Part shown: positions 53,707 to 63,395 of the stretch, in pieces | How positions within the stretch are numbered: the first letter of the stretch is position 1 | Layout of the letters: each line of letters opens with the position of its first letter | NCBI RefSeq assembly: GCF_024707105.1 | Contig: NZ_JANQAJ010000005.1 | Coordinates: 186,001-250,000, forward strand | Direction of reading: 5' to 3' | Length of the DNA: 64,000 nt | Source of the DNA: Devosia ginsengisoli | Lineage (GTDB): Bacteria; Pseudomonadota; Alphaproteobacteria; Rhizobiales; Devosiaceae | Position numbers and translations under genes: made by a program | The notes under the pieces: model-generated | Seen by the model: only the letters and a program-made list of their open reading frames with translations | Database searches by the model: none | What the model was told of the DNA's origin: nothing

Positions 53707-54833
53707 GCGCCCGTCGCCCCCTTCCGCGCTGGGCCGATGTCGCCCTGCTGCCCGCGCTCAACCTGCTGCTGGCTTTCCTCGTTTCGGGCATGGTCGTGCT
53801 GCTGGTCGGTGAAAATCCGCTCCACGCCATCCAGGTCATCATCTATGGCGCCTTCGGCTATGGCGATGGCTTCGGCTACACGCTCTACTACGCCACCAAT
53901 TTCGTCTTCACCGGCCTTGCCGTCGCGGTGGCGGCGCATGCGGGCCTGTTCAATATCGGTGGTGATGGCCAGGCCTATGTCGCCGGCCTCGGCGCCATCG
54001 TCGTGGCGCTGGCGCTGGACCAGACCCACTGGCTCCTCGCCATGCCGGCCGCGGTGATTGCCGCCGCCGCCGTGGGCGGATTGTGGGGCTTCATACCCGG
54101 CTGGCTGCAGGCCAAGCGCGGCAGCCATGTCGTCATCACCACCATCATGTTCAACTTCATCGCCGCGGCACTGATGGTCTATATGGTCAATCGCGTACTC
54201 AAACCCGCCACGACCATGGCCCCTGAATCCGCGACCATCGCCGTGGCCGGCCGCGTGCCGCAACTGCGCCAGTTCATTTCCTTCTTCGGCTATTCGCCGG
54301 TGAACCTCTCCATCGTCATCGCCATCCTGGCGCTGATCGGGGTCTATATCCTCGTCTGGCACACCAAGTTCGGCTATGCGATGCGCGTGCTCGGGGCCAA
54401 TCCCACCGCCTCGCGCTACGCCGGCATTTCCAACAGCAAGATGATCATGATCACCATGACCATATCTGGCGCGCTGGCCGGCATGGTGGCGATCAACGAA
54501 GTCATGGGTGTGCAGAACCGCCTGGTGCTCGATTATGTCGCCGGTGCCGGCTTTGTCGGTATCGCCGTGGCGCTGATGGGCCGCAATCACCCCATCGGCA
54601 TCGCGCTGGCCGCGTTGCTGTTCGGCGCACTCTACCAGGGCGGGCAGGAGCTGCAATTCGTCATTCCGGGCATTACCCGCGAAATGATCGTGGTCATCCA
54701 GGCCCTCGTCATCCTCTTCACCGGCGCCATGGAAGGCCTGTTCCGCCCCTCGCTCGAACGGGCTTTCATGCTGTTTACCCCTGAGCAGAAGGCCGAAGCC
54801 ATCGCGGTCTCCACCACCGGGTCGGAGAGCTGA
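53703..54833 (+). CDS. Nucleoside ABC transporter permease (first)
   Basis: A 376-residue inner-membrane protein with about nine helices. AHAGLFNIGGDGQAYVAGLGA (about residue 79) and RVLGANPTASRYAGIS (about 227) are conserved in BMP-type permeases such as NupB/YufP. It overlaps the ATPase gene and is one base from the second permease gene. Confidence 0.9.
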   Translation: MSARRPLPRWADVALLPALNLLLAFLVSGMVVLLVGENPLHAIQVIIYGAFGYGDGFGYTLYYATNFVFTGLAVAVAAHAGLFNIGGDGQAYVAGLGAIVVALALDQTHWLLAMPAAVIAAAAVGGLWGFIPGWLQAKRGSHVVITTIMFNFIAAALMVYMVNRVLKPATTMAPESATIAVAGRVPQLRQFISFFGYSPVNLSIVIAILALIGVYILVWHTKFGYAMRVLGANPTASRYAGISNSKMIMITMTISGALAGMVAINEVMGVQNRLVLDYVAGAGFVGIAVALMGRNHPIGIALAALLFGALYQGGQELQFVIPGITREMIVVIQALVILFTGAMEGLFRPSLERAFMLFTPEQKAEAIAVSTTGSES

Positions 54834-54834
54834 C

Positions 54835-55800
54835 ATGGATTTCGCCATCATCCTCTCCGTTCTCGACGCCACCATCCGCCTCTCGACGCCGCTCCTGCTG
54901 GCCTGTCTGGCCGGCATGTATTCCGAACGCGCTGGCGTCTTCGATATCGGCCTTGAAGGCAAGATGCTGGCGGCGGCCTTCGCTGCCGGCGCCGTCGCCG
55001 CTATCACGGGCTCGGCCTGGCTGGGCCTGCTCGCCGGCATGATCGTCTCGCTCGGCACCACCCTGCTGCAGGGCGTCGCCGCCATTTCGCTCAAGGGCAA
55101 CCAACTCATTGCCGGCGTCGCCATCAACATGCTCGCCGCCGGCATGACCACCTTCCTCGGCCAGACCTGGTTCCACCAGGGCGGCCGTACCCCCGCTCTG
55201 GGCGCGGGTGGCCGCTTCGAGCCAATCACCCTGCCTTTCGCCAATGAATTGGCGGGCGTGCCTATTCTCGGGCCCATCTATGCCGACCTGATTTCGGGTC
55301 ACTATGTGCTGGTCTATATCGCCTTCATCATGGTGGCGGTTACCGCCTATGTGCTGTTCCGCACCCGCTTCGGCCTGCGCCTGCGCGCCGTGGGCGAAAA
55401 TCCCAAGGCGGTGGATACCGCCGGCATTTCCGTGAACAAGCTCCGCTATCAGGCGATCATCATCACCGGCCTGCTCTGCGGGCTGGCCGGCGCCTATTTC
55501 TCCATCGCCCAGGGCTCCGGCTTCGGCAACAACATGACGGCCGGCAAGGGCTATATCGCGCTCGCTGCGCTGATCTTCGCCAAGTGGAAGCCCGTCCCGG
55601 CCATGTTCACCTGCCTGCTGTTCGGCTTCCTCGATGCGCTGCAGATACGCCTGCAAAGCGCCCAACTGTTCGGCGTCGAAGTGCCGGTCCAGGCCATCCA
55701 GGCGCTGCCCTATGTGCTGACCGTGGTGCTGCTGGCCGGCTTCATCGGCAAGGCCGTCGGCCCCAAGGCCGGTGGCATACCCTATACCAAGGAGCGCTAG
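54835..55800 (+). CDS. Nucleoside ABC transporter permease (second)
   Basis: A 321-residue inner-membrane protein with eight to nine helices. ERAGVFDIGLEGKMLAAAF near the start and RAVGENPKAVDTAGISVNKL (about residue 183) parallel the motifs of the first permease, as in NupC/YufQ. It completes the importer; two palindromic repeats separate it from cdd. Confidence 0.9.
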   Translation: MDFAIILSVLDATIRLSTPLLLACLAGMYSERAGVFDIGLEGKMLAAAFAAGAVAAITGSAWLGLLAGMIVSLGTTLLQGVAAISLKGNQLIAGVAINMLAAGMTTFLGQTWFHQGGRTPALGAGGRFEPITLPFANELAGVPILGPIYADLISGHYVLVYIAFIMVAVTAYVLFRTRFGLRLRAVGENPKAVDTAGISVNKLRYQAIIITGLLCGLAGAYFSIAQGSGFGNNMTAGKGYIALAALIFAKWKPVPAMFTCLLFGFLDALQIRLQSAQLFGVEVPVQAIQALPYVLTVVLLAGFIGKAVGPKAGGIPYTKER

Positions 55801-55816
55801 CGCGCAGACCCCCCGA

Positions 55817-55850
55817 GACCTCATGGTGAGCTTGTCGAACCATGAGGTCG
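55817..55850. repeat. Short palindromic repeat, first of two before cdd
   Basis: GACCTCATGGTGAGCTTGTC followed by GAACCATGAGGTC: arms GACCTCATGGT/ACCATGAGGTC are perfectly complementary. Confidence 0.85.
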
Positions 55851-55866
55851 GGTACACCATTCTGGC

Positions 55867-55918
55867 CACGACCTCGTCCTCGACATGGTGAGCCTGTCGA
55901 ACCATCAGGATGAGGTCT
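55867..55918. repeat. Short palindromic repeat, second of two before cdd
   Basis: A longer variant whose arms are GACCTCGTCCTCGACATGGT and ACCATCAGGATGAGGTC around GAGCCTGTCGA. It ends 16 bases before the cdd start and may fold over the ribosome site region. Confidence 0.8.
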
Positions 55919-55933
55919 ACTGATAGGACTCTT

Positions 55934-56344
55934 ATGTCGAGGACTCCGACCGACCAGGCCTTGTTCGAGGCCGCCGAAGCTATTCGCGCCAAGGCCTATG
56001 CGCCCTATTCCCGCTTTTCCGTGGGCGCGGCGATCCTGGCCGATGACGGCAAGATTTACGCCGGCTGCAATATCGAAAATGCCGCCTATCCTGTGGGCAA
56101 TTGTGCCGAGGCCTCCGCCATCGCAGCCATGATCGCGGGCGGTGGCAAGCGCATCACCCGTATCTATGTCACCGGTCCCGGCAAGGCGCCCGTCACCCCC
56201 TGCGGCGCCTGCCGCCAGCGCATCCGCGAATTCGCCGACCTTTCGGTGCAGGTGATCTCCCACGGCGTCGATGGCGAGCCGCTGGTCGCCACCCTCGAAC
56301 AATTGCTGCCGCACAGCTTCGGCCCGGAGTACCTGCCGAAATGA
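55934..56344 (+). CDS. cdd: Cytidine deaminase
   Basis: A 136-residue homotetrameric-type cytidine deaminase, converting cytidine and deoxycytidine to uridine and deoxyuridine. The zinc site is complete: NCAEASAIAAM (Cys and catalytic Glu; cysteine ligand in the CAE motif) and TPCGACRQRIREF (PCxxC). AYAPYSRFSVGAAI and GCNIENAAYP are standard. The ATG at 55934 starts just before the first helix. It overlaps the phosphorylase gene by four bases. Confidence 0.95.
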   Translation: MSRTPTDQALFEAAEAIRAKAYAPYSRFSVGAAILADDGKIYAGCNIENAAYPVGNCAEASAIAAMIAGGGKRITRIYVTGPGKAPVTPCGACRQRIREFADLSVQVISHGVDGEPLVATLEQLLPHSFGPEYLPK

Positions 56345-57135
56345 GCAAGGCCGCCAAGACCATCCAGAAGATTGCGGGCAAGGAGCCCATATCGGCCGCC
56401 ATCGTGCTCGGCTCGGGCCTATCGGCCATTGGCGACCTGCTCGCCGAAAAGGTGACGATCCCCTATTCCGAGCTCAAGGGCTTTCCCGGCGGTGGCGTCT
56501 CGGGCCACGGCCGCAACCTGCTGATCGGCACGCTCGGCGGCAAACGCGTCGCCGTCCTCACCGGCCGCGAACATTATTACGAACACGGCAATGCCGCCGC
56601 CATGCGCCCGGCGCTCGATGCCATGGCCGCGCTCGGCGCCGAAACCCTGCTGCTGACCAATTCGGCCGGCTCGGTCGATGAACGCTTCCACCCCGGCGAC
56701 CTGATGCTGATCTCCGATCACATCAACTATGCCGGCATGAATCCGCTGATCGGTGAGCCGACCGACCGCCGCTTTGTGAACATGGTCGATTGCTATGCCC
56801 CGGACCTGCGCGCCAAGGCGCAGGGCCTTGCCGAGCGTCTGGATATCCGGCTCGGGGAGGGGGTTTATCTCTGGTATTCCGGCCCCAGCTTCGAAACCGT
56901 CGCCGAAATCCAGATGGCCATTCGCCTGGGCGCCAATGCCGTCGGCATGTCCACGGCACCAGAAGTCATCCTCGGGCGTTTCCTTGGGATGAAGGTCTGG
57001 GCCTGCTCGTCCATCACCAATATGGGCGCCGGACTTTCGGCCGAAAACATCAGCCATGAGCATACCAAGACCATGGCAGTGCAAGGCGCGGACAAGCTGA
57101 AAAAGCTCATTCCCGCGCTGGTGGAGGAACTATGA
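56341..57135 (+). CDS. punA: Purine-nucleoside phosphorylase
   Basis: A 264-residue trimeric-type purine nucleoside phosphorylase. It shows AIVLGSGLSAIGDLL (phosphate loop), GGGVSGHGRN, GREHYYEHGN, NSAGSVDERFHPGDLMLISDHIN, YSGPSFETVAEI (purine pocket), GMSTAPEVILGRFLGMKVWACSSITNMGAGL. It cleaves inosine and guanosine with phosphate to base and ribose-1-phosphate. It overlaps cdd and deoC by four bases each, so the three are one coupled unit. Confidence 0.93.
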   Translation: MSKAAKTIQKIAGKEPISAAIVLGSGLSAIGDLLAEKVTIPYSELKGFPGGGVSGHGRNLLIGTLGGKRVAVLTGREHYYEHGNAAAMRPALDAMAALGAETLLLTNSAGSVDERFHPGDLMLISDHINYAGMNPLIGEPTDRRFVNMVDCYAPDLRAKAQGLAERLDIRLGEGVYLWYSGPSFETVAEIQMAIRLGANAVGMSTAPEVILGRFLGMKVWACSSITNMGAGLSAENISHEHTKTMAVQGADKLKKLIPALVEEL

Positions 57136-58121
57136 GCCTGCGTGTCGTAGACAACAGCCCGTCCGAGGCGACCCACAAGCGCAATCCCGGTTTCCCGCTC
57201 GATCTCGACTGGGTCGAGCGCATCCGCATGAACCGTTCGGCGCTGGAGCGCCGTGCCGGCACCATCGGCGCCCGCCGCACGGTGAAGAAGGACTATCAGC
57301 TTGCCTGGCTGCTCAAGGCGATCACCATGATCGACCTCACCACGCTCAATTCCGACGATACCGATGGCCGCGTGGAACGCCTCTGCGCCAAGGCCCGCCA
57401 TCCATTGCGGCAGGATATTCTCGACAAGCTCGATGTCGGCGGCCTGCGCATCCTGCCCGGCGCCGTCTGCGTCTACCACAACTTCGTCAAGACCGCGGTC
57501 AATGCGCTGGAAGGCACCGGCATTCCCGTCGCCGCCGTCTCCACCGCCTTCCCCCATGGCCTGGCCCCGGTCGAAACCAAGCTGCGCGAAATCGAGCTGT
57601 CGGTGGCCGATGGCGCCAGAGAAATCGACATCGTCATCGAGCGTGGCATGGTCCTGCGCGGCGACTGGCAGGCGCTCTACGATCAGGTCAAGGCTTTCCG
57701 CAAGGCCTGCGGCGACGCCCATATCAAGACCATCCTGGGCACGGGCGAACTCGCCACTCAGACCAATATCGCCAAGGCAAGCCTGGTCTGCATGCTGGCC
57801 GGGGCCGATTTCATCAAGACCTCGACCGGCAAGGAAAAGGTCAATGCCAATCTCGTGACGTCGCTGACCATGATCCGCATGATCCGCTGGTTCGCCGAGG
57901 AAACCGGTATCGAGATCGGCTACAAGCCCGCCGGCGGCATCGCCACGGCCGGCGACGCGCTCAAATACATGGCGTTGATGAAGGAAGAATTGGGCACAAA
58001 CTGGCTGCAACCCCACCTCTTCCGCTTCGGCGCCAGCTCCTTGCTGACCGACATCGAACGCCAACTGGAACACGGCCTCACCGGCCACTACGCGGCAGAT
58101 TACCGCCAGCCGATGGTTTGA
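57132..58121 (+). CDS. deoC: Deoxyribose-phosphate aldolase
   Basis: A 329-residue class I aldolase, longer than the 250-residue short type because of an N-terminal extension of about 65 residues. The Schiff-base lysine is in DFIKTSTGKEKVNAN (about residue 228) and the second lysine in GYKPAGGIATAGDAL. AVCVYHNFVKTAV and VAAVSTAFPHGL are family marks. It splits deoxyribose-5-phosphate into glyceraldehyde-3-phosphate and acetaldehyde; the aldehyde dehydrogenase encoded next can take the acetaldehyde. Confidence 0.94.
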   Translation: MSLRVVDNSPSEATHKRNPGFPLDLDWVERIRMNRSALERRAGTIGARRTVKKDYQLAWLLKAITMIDLTTLNSDDTDGRVERLCAKARHPLRQDILDKLDVGGLRILPGAVCVYHNFVKTAVNALEGTGIPVAAVSTAFPHGLAPVETKLREIELSVADGAREIDIVIERGMVLRGDWQALYDQVKAFRKACGDAHIKTILGTGELATQTNIAKASLVCMLAGADFIKTSTGKEKVNANLVTSLTMIRMIRWFAEETGIEIGYKPAGGIATAGDALKYMALMKEELGTNWLQPHLFRFGASSLLTDIERQLEHGLTGHYAADYRQPMV

Positions 58122-58140
58122 GTTTCGAGGCGGGCTCCGA

Positions 58141-58266
58141 GCCCCCTCATCCGGCGCTACGCGCCACCTTCTCCCACAAGGGGAGAAGGGAAACGAACTG
58201 AAGACTCTCGGCTCCGTCCCCTTCTCCCCCCGTGGGAGAAGGTGCCCGAAGGGCGGATGAGGGGGC
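58141..58266. repeat. Intergenic palindromic repeat pair (CTCATCCGCCCTTCGGGC family)
   Basis: Left module CCCCCTCATCCGGCGCTACG with an ACCTTCTCCCAC..GGGGAGAAGGG stem, right module GTGGGAGAAGGTGCCCGAAG extended to GGCGGATGAGGGGGC, in inverted orientation. It fills the gap between deoC and the aldehyde dehydrogenase gene. Confidence 0.85.
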
Positions 58267-58293
58267 GCTTGGAACAGCGCCGAGGAGATTGAA

Positions 58294-60684
58294 ATGAACA
58301 AGATCGCGCAAATCTTCCAGTCGCTCGATTACGGCCCGGCCCCCGAAGGCCCCGATCAGGCCAATGCCTGGCTCGACAGCCATGGCCGCAAGTTCGGCCA
58401 TTTCATCGACGGCAAATGGACCAAGCCCGGCAAGACCTTCGCGTCGGACAATCCCGCCACCAGCCAGAAATTGGCCGACATCACCGACGGCACGGCCGAG
58501 GATGTCGACAAGGCCGTCAAGGCCGCCCGCTCTGCCTTCAAGACCTGGTCGGCCCTGTCCGGCTATGAGCGCGGCAAATATCTCTACGCCATCGCCCGCG
58601 CCATCCAGAAGCATGCCCGTCTCTTCGCCGTGCTCGAAACCATGGATAATGGCAAGCCGATCCGCGAAAGCCGTGACGTCGATATCCCGCTGGTCGCCCG
58701 CCATTTCTACCACCATGCCGGCTGGGCCCAGCACCTGAGCCGTGAATTCCCCGACCATGTGCCCTATGGCGTCTGCGGCCAGATCATCCCGTGGAATTTC
58801 CCGCTGCTGATGCTGGCCTGGAAGATCGCCCCGGCCCTCGCCGCCGGCAACACGGTCGTGCTCAAACCCGCCGAATTCACCTCGCTCACCGCCCTGCTTT
58901 TCGCCGAGATCTGCGAGCGCGCTGGTCTGCCCAGGGGCGTGGTCAATATCGTCACCGGCGAGGGCGATACCGGAGCCGCCATCGTCAACCACCCCGATAT
59001 CGACAAGATCGCCTTCACCGGCTCCACCGAGGTCGGCAAGATCATCCGCCAGGCCACATCAGGCTCCGGCAAGGGTCTCAGCCTCGAGCTGGGCGGCAAG
59101 AGCCCCTATATCGTCTTCGAGGATGCCGATATCGACAGCGCCATCGAAGGCCTGGTCGATGCCATCTGGTTCAATCAGGGCCAGGTCTGCTGCGCCGGTT
59201 CGCGCCTCCTGGTGCAGGAAAGCATCGAGGAGCGCTTCATCACCAAGCTCAAGAAGCGCATGTCCACCCTCCGCGTCGGCGATCCGCTCGACAAGTCCGT
59301 CGATATCGGCGCCCTCGTCGCCCCGGTCCAGGTCGAGCGCATCAAGGACCTGATGCAGCGCGGCACCAAGGAAGGCGCTGTCATCTACGAACCCGATGGC
59401 GAACTGCCCGGCGGCACCTGCTTCCTCAAGCCCGTCCTCGTCACCAATGTCTCGCCCGCTAACACACTAGTGGCCGAAGAAATCTTCGGGCCGGTGCTGG
59501 TCGCCATGAGCTTCCGTACCCCCGAGGAAGCGGTGGCCCTGGCCAACAACACCAAATACGGCCTCGCCGCCACCATCTGGAGCGAGAACATCAATCTCGC
59601 CCTCGACATCGCCCCGAAGATCAAGGCCGGTGTGGTCTGGATCAACGGCACCAACAATTTCGACGCCGCCGTCGGCTTCGGCGGCTACAAGGAATCCGGC
59701 TTCGGCCGCGAAGGCGGCCGCGAAGGCATGAGAGCCTATCTCAAACCAAGCTGGGAAAAGGCGCTCAAGGCAGCTCCGGCAGCCAAGAGTAGCCCTCATG
59801 GTGAGCCTGTCGAACCACGAGGGCGTGGCACGAACCCCCTCGACACCACCCATCTCGACCAGACCGCCAAGATGTATATCGGCGGCAAGCAGGCCCGCCC
59901 CGATAGCGGCTATTCTCGCCCCGTGCTCGACCCGTCGGGCAAGCTGATCGGCGAAGTCGGCGACGGCAACCGCAAGGATATCCGCAACGCCGTCGAAGCC
60001 GCCCGCGCTGCGTCAGGCTGGTCGACCACGGCGGCCCATACCCGCGCACAAATCCTCTATTTTCTCGCCGAAAACCTCGACTATCGCCGCGACGAATTCG
60101 CCGCCCGCCTCAAGGCCCAGACCGGCCAGGATGGCGCCGAGGAAGTCGCCCTGTCCGTCGAACGCCTCTTCGCCTTCGCCGGCTGGGCCGACAAATATGA
60201 TGGCGCCGTCCACAATCCGCCCTTGCGCGCTGTGGCCGCCGCCATGGTCGAACCAATAGGCGTCATGGGCATCGTCGCCCCGGCCAGCCGCCCGCTGCTC
60301 GGCGCCATCGCTCTGCTGGCCCCGGCCCTCGCCATGGGCAATACGGTCGTTCTGGTCCCCTCGGCCACCTCGCCGCTCAGCGTCACCGACCTCTACCAGG
60401 TCCTCGAAACCTCCGACGTCCCCTCCGGCGTCGTCAACATCGTCACCGGCGACAGCGTGACCCTGGCCAGGACCCTCGCCGAGCATGACGGCGTCGACGC
60501 CATCTGGTTCGCCGGCTCCGCCGAAGCCTCGGCCATGGTCGAGAAGGCGTCGGCCGGGAACGTCAAACAGACCTGGACCACCAGAGGCCTTACCTACGAC
60601 CTGGCCGACCGCCGCTTCGAAGGCGATTACTTCCTGGCCAAGGCCACCCAGGTCAAGAACGTCTGGATTCCCTACGGGGCGTAA
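58294..60684 (+). CDS. ALDH16-like two-domain aldehyde dehydrogenase
   Basis: A 796-residue protein. Residues about 20-495 are a complete aldehyde dehydrogenase: IPWNFPLLMLAWKIAPALAA, FTGSTEVGKII, LELGGKSPYIVF (catalytic Glu) and FNQGQVCCAGSR (catalytic Cys), closing GGYKESGFGREGG. Residues about 520-796 are a second, shortened ALDH-like domain (YIGGKQARPDSGYSRP, VAPASRPLLGAIALLAPALA, WFAGSAEASAMVE) with no cysteine in a catalytic position. This layout and size match ALDH16. The linker (about residues 500-515, SSPHGEPVEPRGRG) is encoded by a palindromic repeat in frame. It probably oxidises acetaldehyde from deoC or another salvage aldehyde with NAD (inference). Confidence 0.88.
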   Translation: MNKIAQIFQSLDYGPAPEGPDQANAWLDSHGRKFGHFIDGKWTKPGKTFASDNPATSQKLADITDGTAEDVDKAVKAARSAFKTWSALSGYERGKYLYAIARAIQKHARLFAVLETMDNGKPIRESRDVDIPLVARHFYHHAGWAQHLSREFPDHVPYGVCGQIIPWNFPLLMLAWKIAPALAAGNTVVLKPAEFTSLTALLFAEICERAGLPRGVVNIVTGEGDTGAAIVNHPDIDKIAFTGSTEVGKIIRQATSGSGKGLSLELGGKSPYIVFEDADIDSAIEGLVDAIWFNQGQVCCAGSRLLVQESIEERFITKLKKRMSTLRVGDPLDKSVDIGALVAPVQVERIKDLMQRGTKEGAVIYEPDGELPGGTCFLKPVLVTNVSPANTLVAEEIFGPVLVAMSFRTPEEAVALANNTKYGLAATIWSENINLALDIAPKIKAGVVWINGTNNFDAAVGFGGYKESGFGREGGREGMRAYLKPSWEKALKAAPAAKSSPHGEPVEPRGRGTNPLDTTHLDQTAKMYIGGKQARPDSGYSRPVLDPSGKLIGEVGDGNRKDIRNAVEAARAASGWSTTAAHTRAQILYFLAENLDYRRDEFAARLKAQTGQDGAEEVALSVERLFAFAGWADKYDGAVHNPPLRAVAAAMVEPIGVMGIVAPASRPLLGAIALLAPALAMGNTVVLVPSATSPLSVTDLYQVLETSDVPSGVVNIVTGDSVTLARTLAEHDGVDAIWFAGSAEASAMVEKASAGNVKQTWTTRGLTYDLADRRFEGDYFLAKATQVKNVWIPYGA
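59790..59831. repeat. Palindromic repeat inside the aldehyde dehydrogenase gene
   Basis: AGCCCTCATGGTGAGCCTGT followed by CGAACCACGAGGGCGTGGCA is the same element as at 5020 and 29120. Here it lies wholly within an open frame, translating as SPHGEPVEPRGRG in the linker between the two domains. Confidence 0.92.
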
Positions 60685-60689
60685 CAAGA

Positions 60690-60811
60690 ATACCCCCACC
60701 TAACCTCCCCCTGAAAAGGGGGAGGAATCCGGCCGGTGGTTGGGCAGGATCGCGCCACGGATTCGATCTGTTCCTCCCCCTGACAGGGGGAGGCTAGGAG
60801 GGGGTATCCCC
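60690..60811. repeat. Inverted intergenic repeat pair (TACCCCCACCTAACCTCCCC family)
   Basis: Left module ACCTCCCCCTGAAAAGGGGG, right module CTCCCCCTGACAGGGGGAGG followed by CTAGGAGGGGGTATCCCC. It is a sister of the pair at 45530-45646 and shares the core TTGGGCA/GATCTGTTCCTCC parts. It lies just before deoA; the AAAGAAAAG before the deoA ATG may serve as ribosome site. Confidence 0.85.
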
Positions 60812-60829
60812 AAGAAAGAAAAGCCACCC

Positions 60830-62151
60830 ATGGTCTTCCTCCCCCAAGAAGTCATCCTCAAAAAGCGCAATGGCGACGCCCTCGCGCCCGATGATATCGC
60901 CCAGTTCATCCATGGCTTCACCACCGGCACGGTTTCCCACGCCCAGGCCGCCGCCTTCGCCATGGCGGTCTATTTCCAGGACATGACCATGCCCGAGCGC
61001 GTGGCGCTCACCCTGGCCATGCGTGACAGCGGCACCGTGCTCGACTGGTCCGACCTCGATGGCCCCGTGGCCGACAAGCATTCCACCGGCGGCGTGGGCG
61101 ACAATGTCTCCCTCATGCTCGCGCCGATCCTGGCCGCCATTGGCATCTATGTGCCGATGATATCAGGCCGCGGCCTCGGCCATACCGGCGGCACGCTCGA
61201 CAAGTTCGACTCCATCCCCGGCTACACCACCAGCCCCGACAACACCCTGTTCCGCAAGGTGGTGAAGGAAGCCGGCTGCGCCATCATCGGCCAAACCGCC
61301 GATCTCGCCCCCGCCGACAAGACCCTCTACGCCATCCGCGACGTCACCGGCACGGTCGAGTCCATCGCCCTCATCACCGCCTCGATCCTGTCGAAAAAAC
61401 TCGCCGCCGGACTCGGCGCGCTGGTGCTCGACGTCAAGACCGGCTCCGGCGCCTTCATGCCCACGCTGGAAAAGTCCCGCGCTCTTGCGCAGAGCCTGGT
61501 TGCTGTCGCCAATGGCGCCGGCCTCAAGACCAGCGCTCTCATCACCGACATGAACGAGCCGCTGGCATCAGCCGCCGGCAATGGGCTCGAAGTCCGCAAC
61601 GCCGTCGATTTCCTCACCGGCGCCCATCAGGATGCCCGCCTGCGCGACGTCACGCTCGCGCTCTGCGCCGAAGCCGCGCGCATGGCTGGCAAGGCCGCCA
61701 CATCAGATGTGGCGCTCGCCCTAGTCACCCAGGCCCTCGATAGTGGTCGCGCCGCCGAGCATTTCGCCCGCATGGTGACCGCCCTTGGCGGCCCTGCCGA
61801 TTTCATCGCCAATATGGATCGCCACCTCGCCCCGGCGCCGATCATTCGCGACGTCTTCGCCGAAGGGCAGGGCACCATTGTCGATATCGACACGCGCGGC
61901 GTCGGCATGGCCGTTGTCGCCTTGGGCGGCGGCCGCACCATGCCATCAGACAGTATCGACCACCGCGTCGGCTTCGACCGTCTCGCCGGCCTCGGCGCTG
62001 CCGCGGATGACAACACGCCCATCGCCCGCATCCACGCGGCCGACGAAGCCTCTGCCGCCGATGCCGAAGCCCGCCTCAAATCCGCCTATCGCCTCGGCGA
62101 CACCCCGCCGCGCCATCCACTGATCGCCGCTTCTATCCCGCCAACGGAGTA

Positions 62152-62152
<1 letters not shown>
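60830..62152 (+). CDS. deoA: Thymidine phosphorylase
   Basis: A 440-residue pyrimidine nucleoside phosphorylase. Marks: [20 protein letters not shown] at the start, [20 protein letters not shown] (phosphate site, about residue 83), [20 protein letters not shown] (the family signature), [22 protein letters not shown]. It cleaves thymidine to thymine and deoxyribose-1-phosphate. The stop overlaps the deoB start (TAATG). An in-frame start at 60740 would run through the repeat, so the ATG at 60830 was chosen. Confidence 0.95.
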
Positions 62153-63375
<1,223 letters not shown>

Positions 63376-63395
63376 GCGATGGTTGAGGTGATCCA

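Noticed and set aside
53367..55277. A 636-codon minus-strand frame opposite the nucleoside permeases
   Set aside because: Antisense shadow rich in His, Asp and Gly; the plus-strand permeases are well supported.
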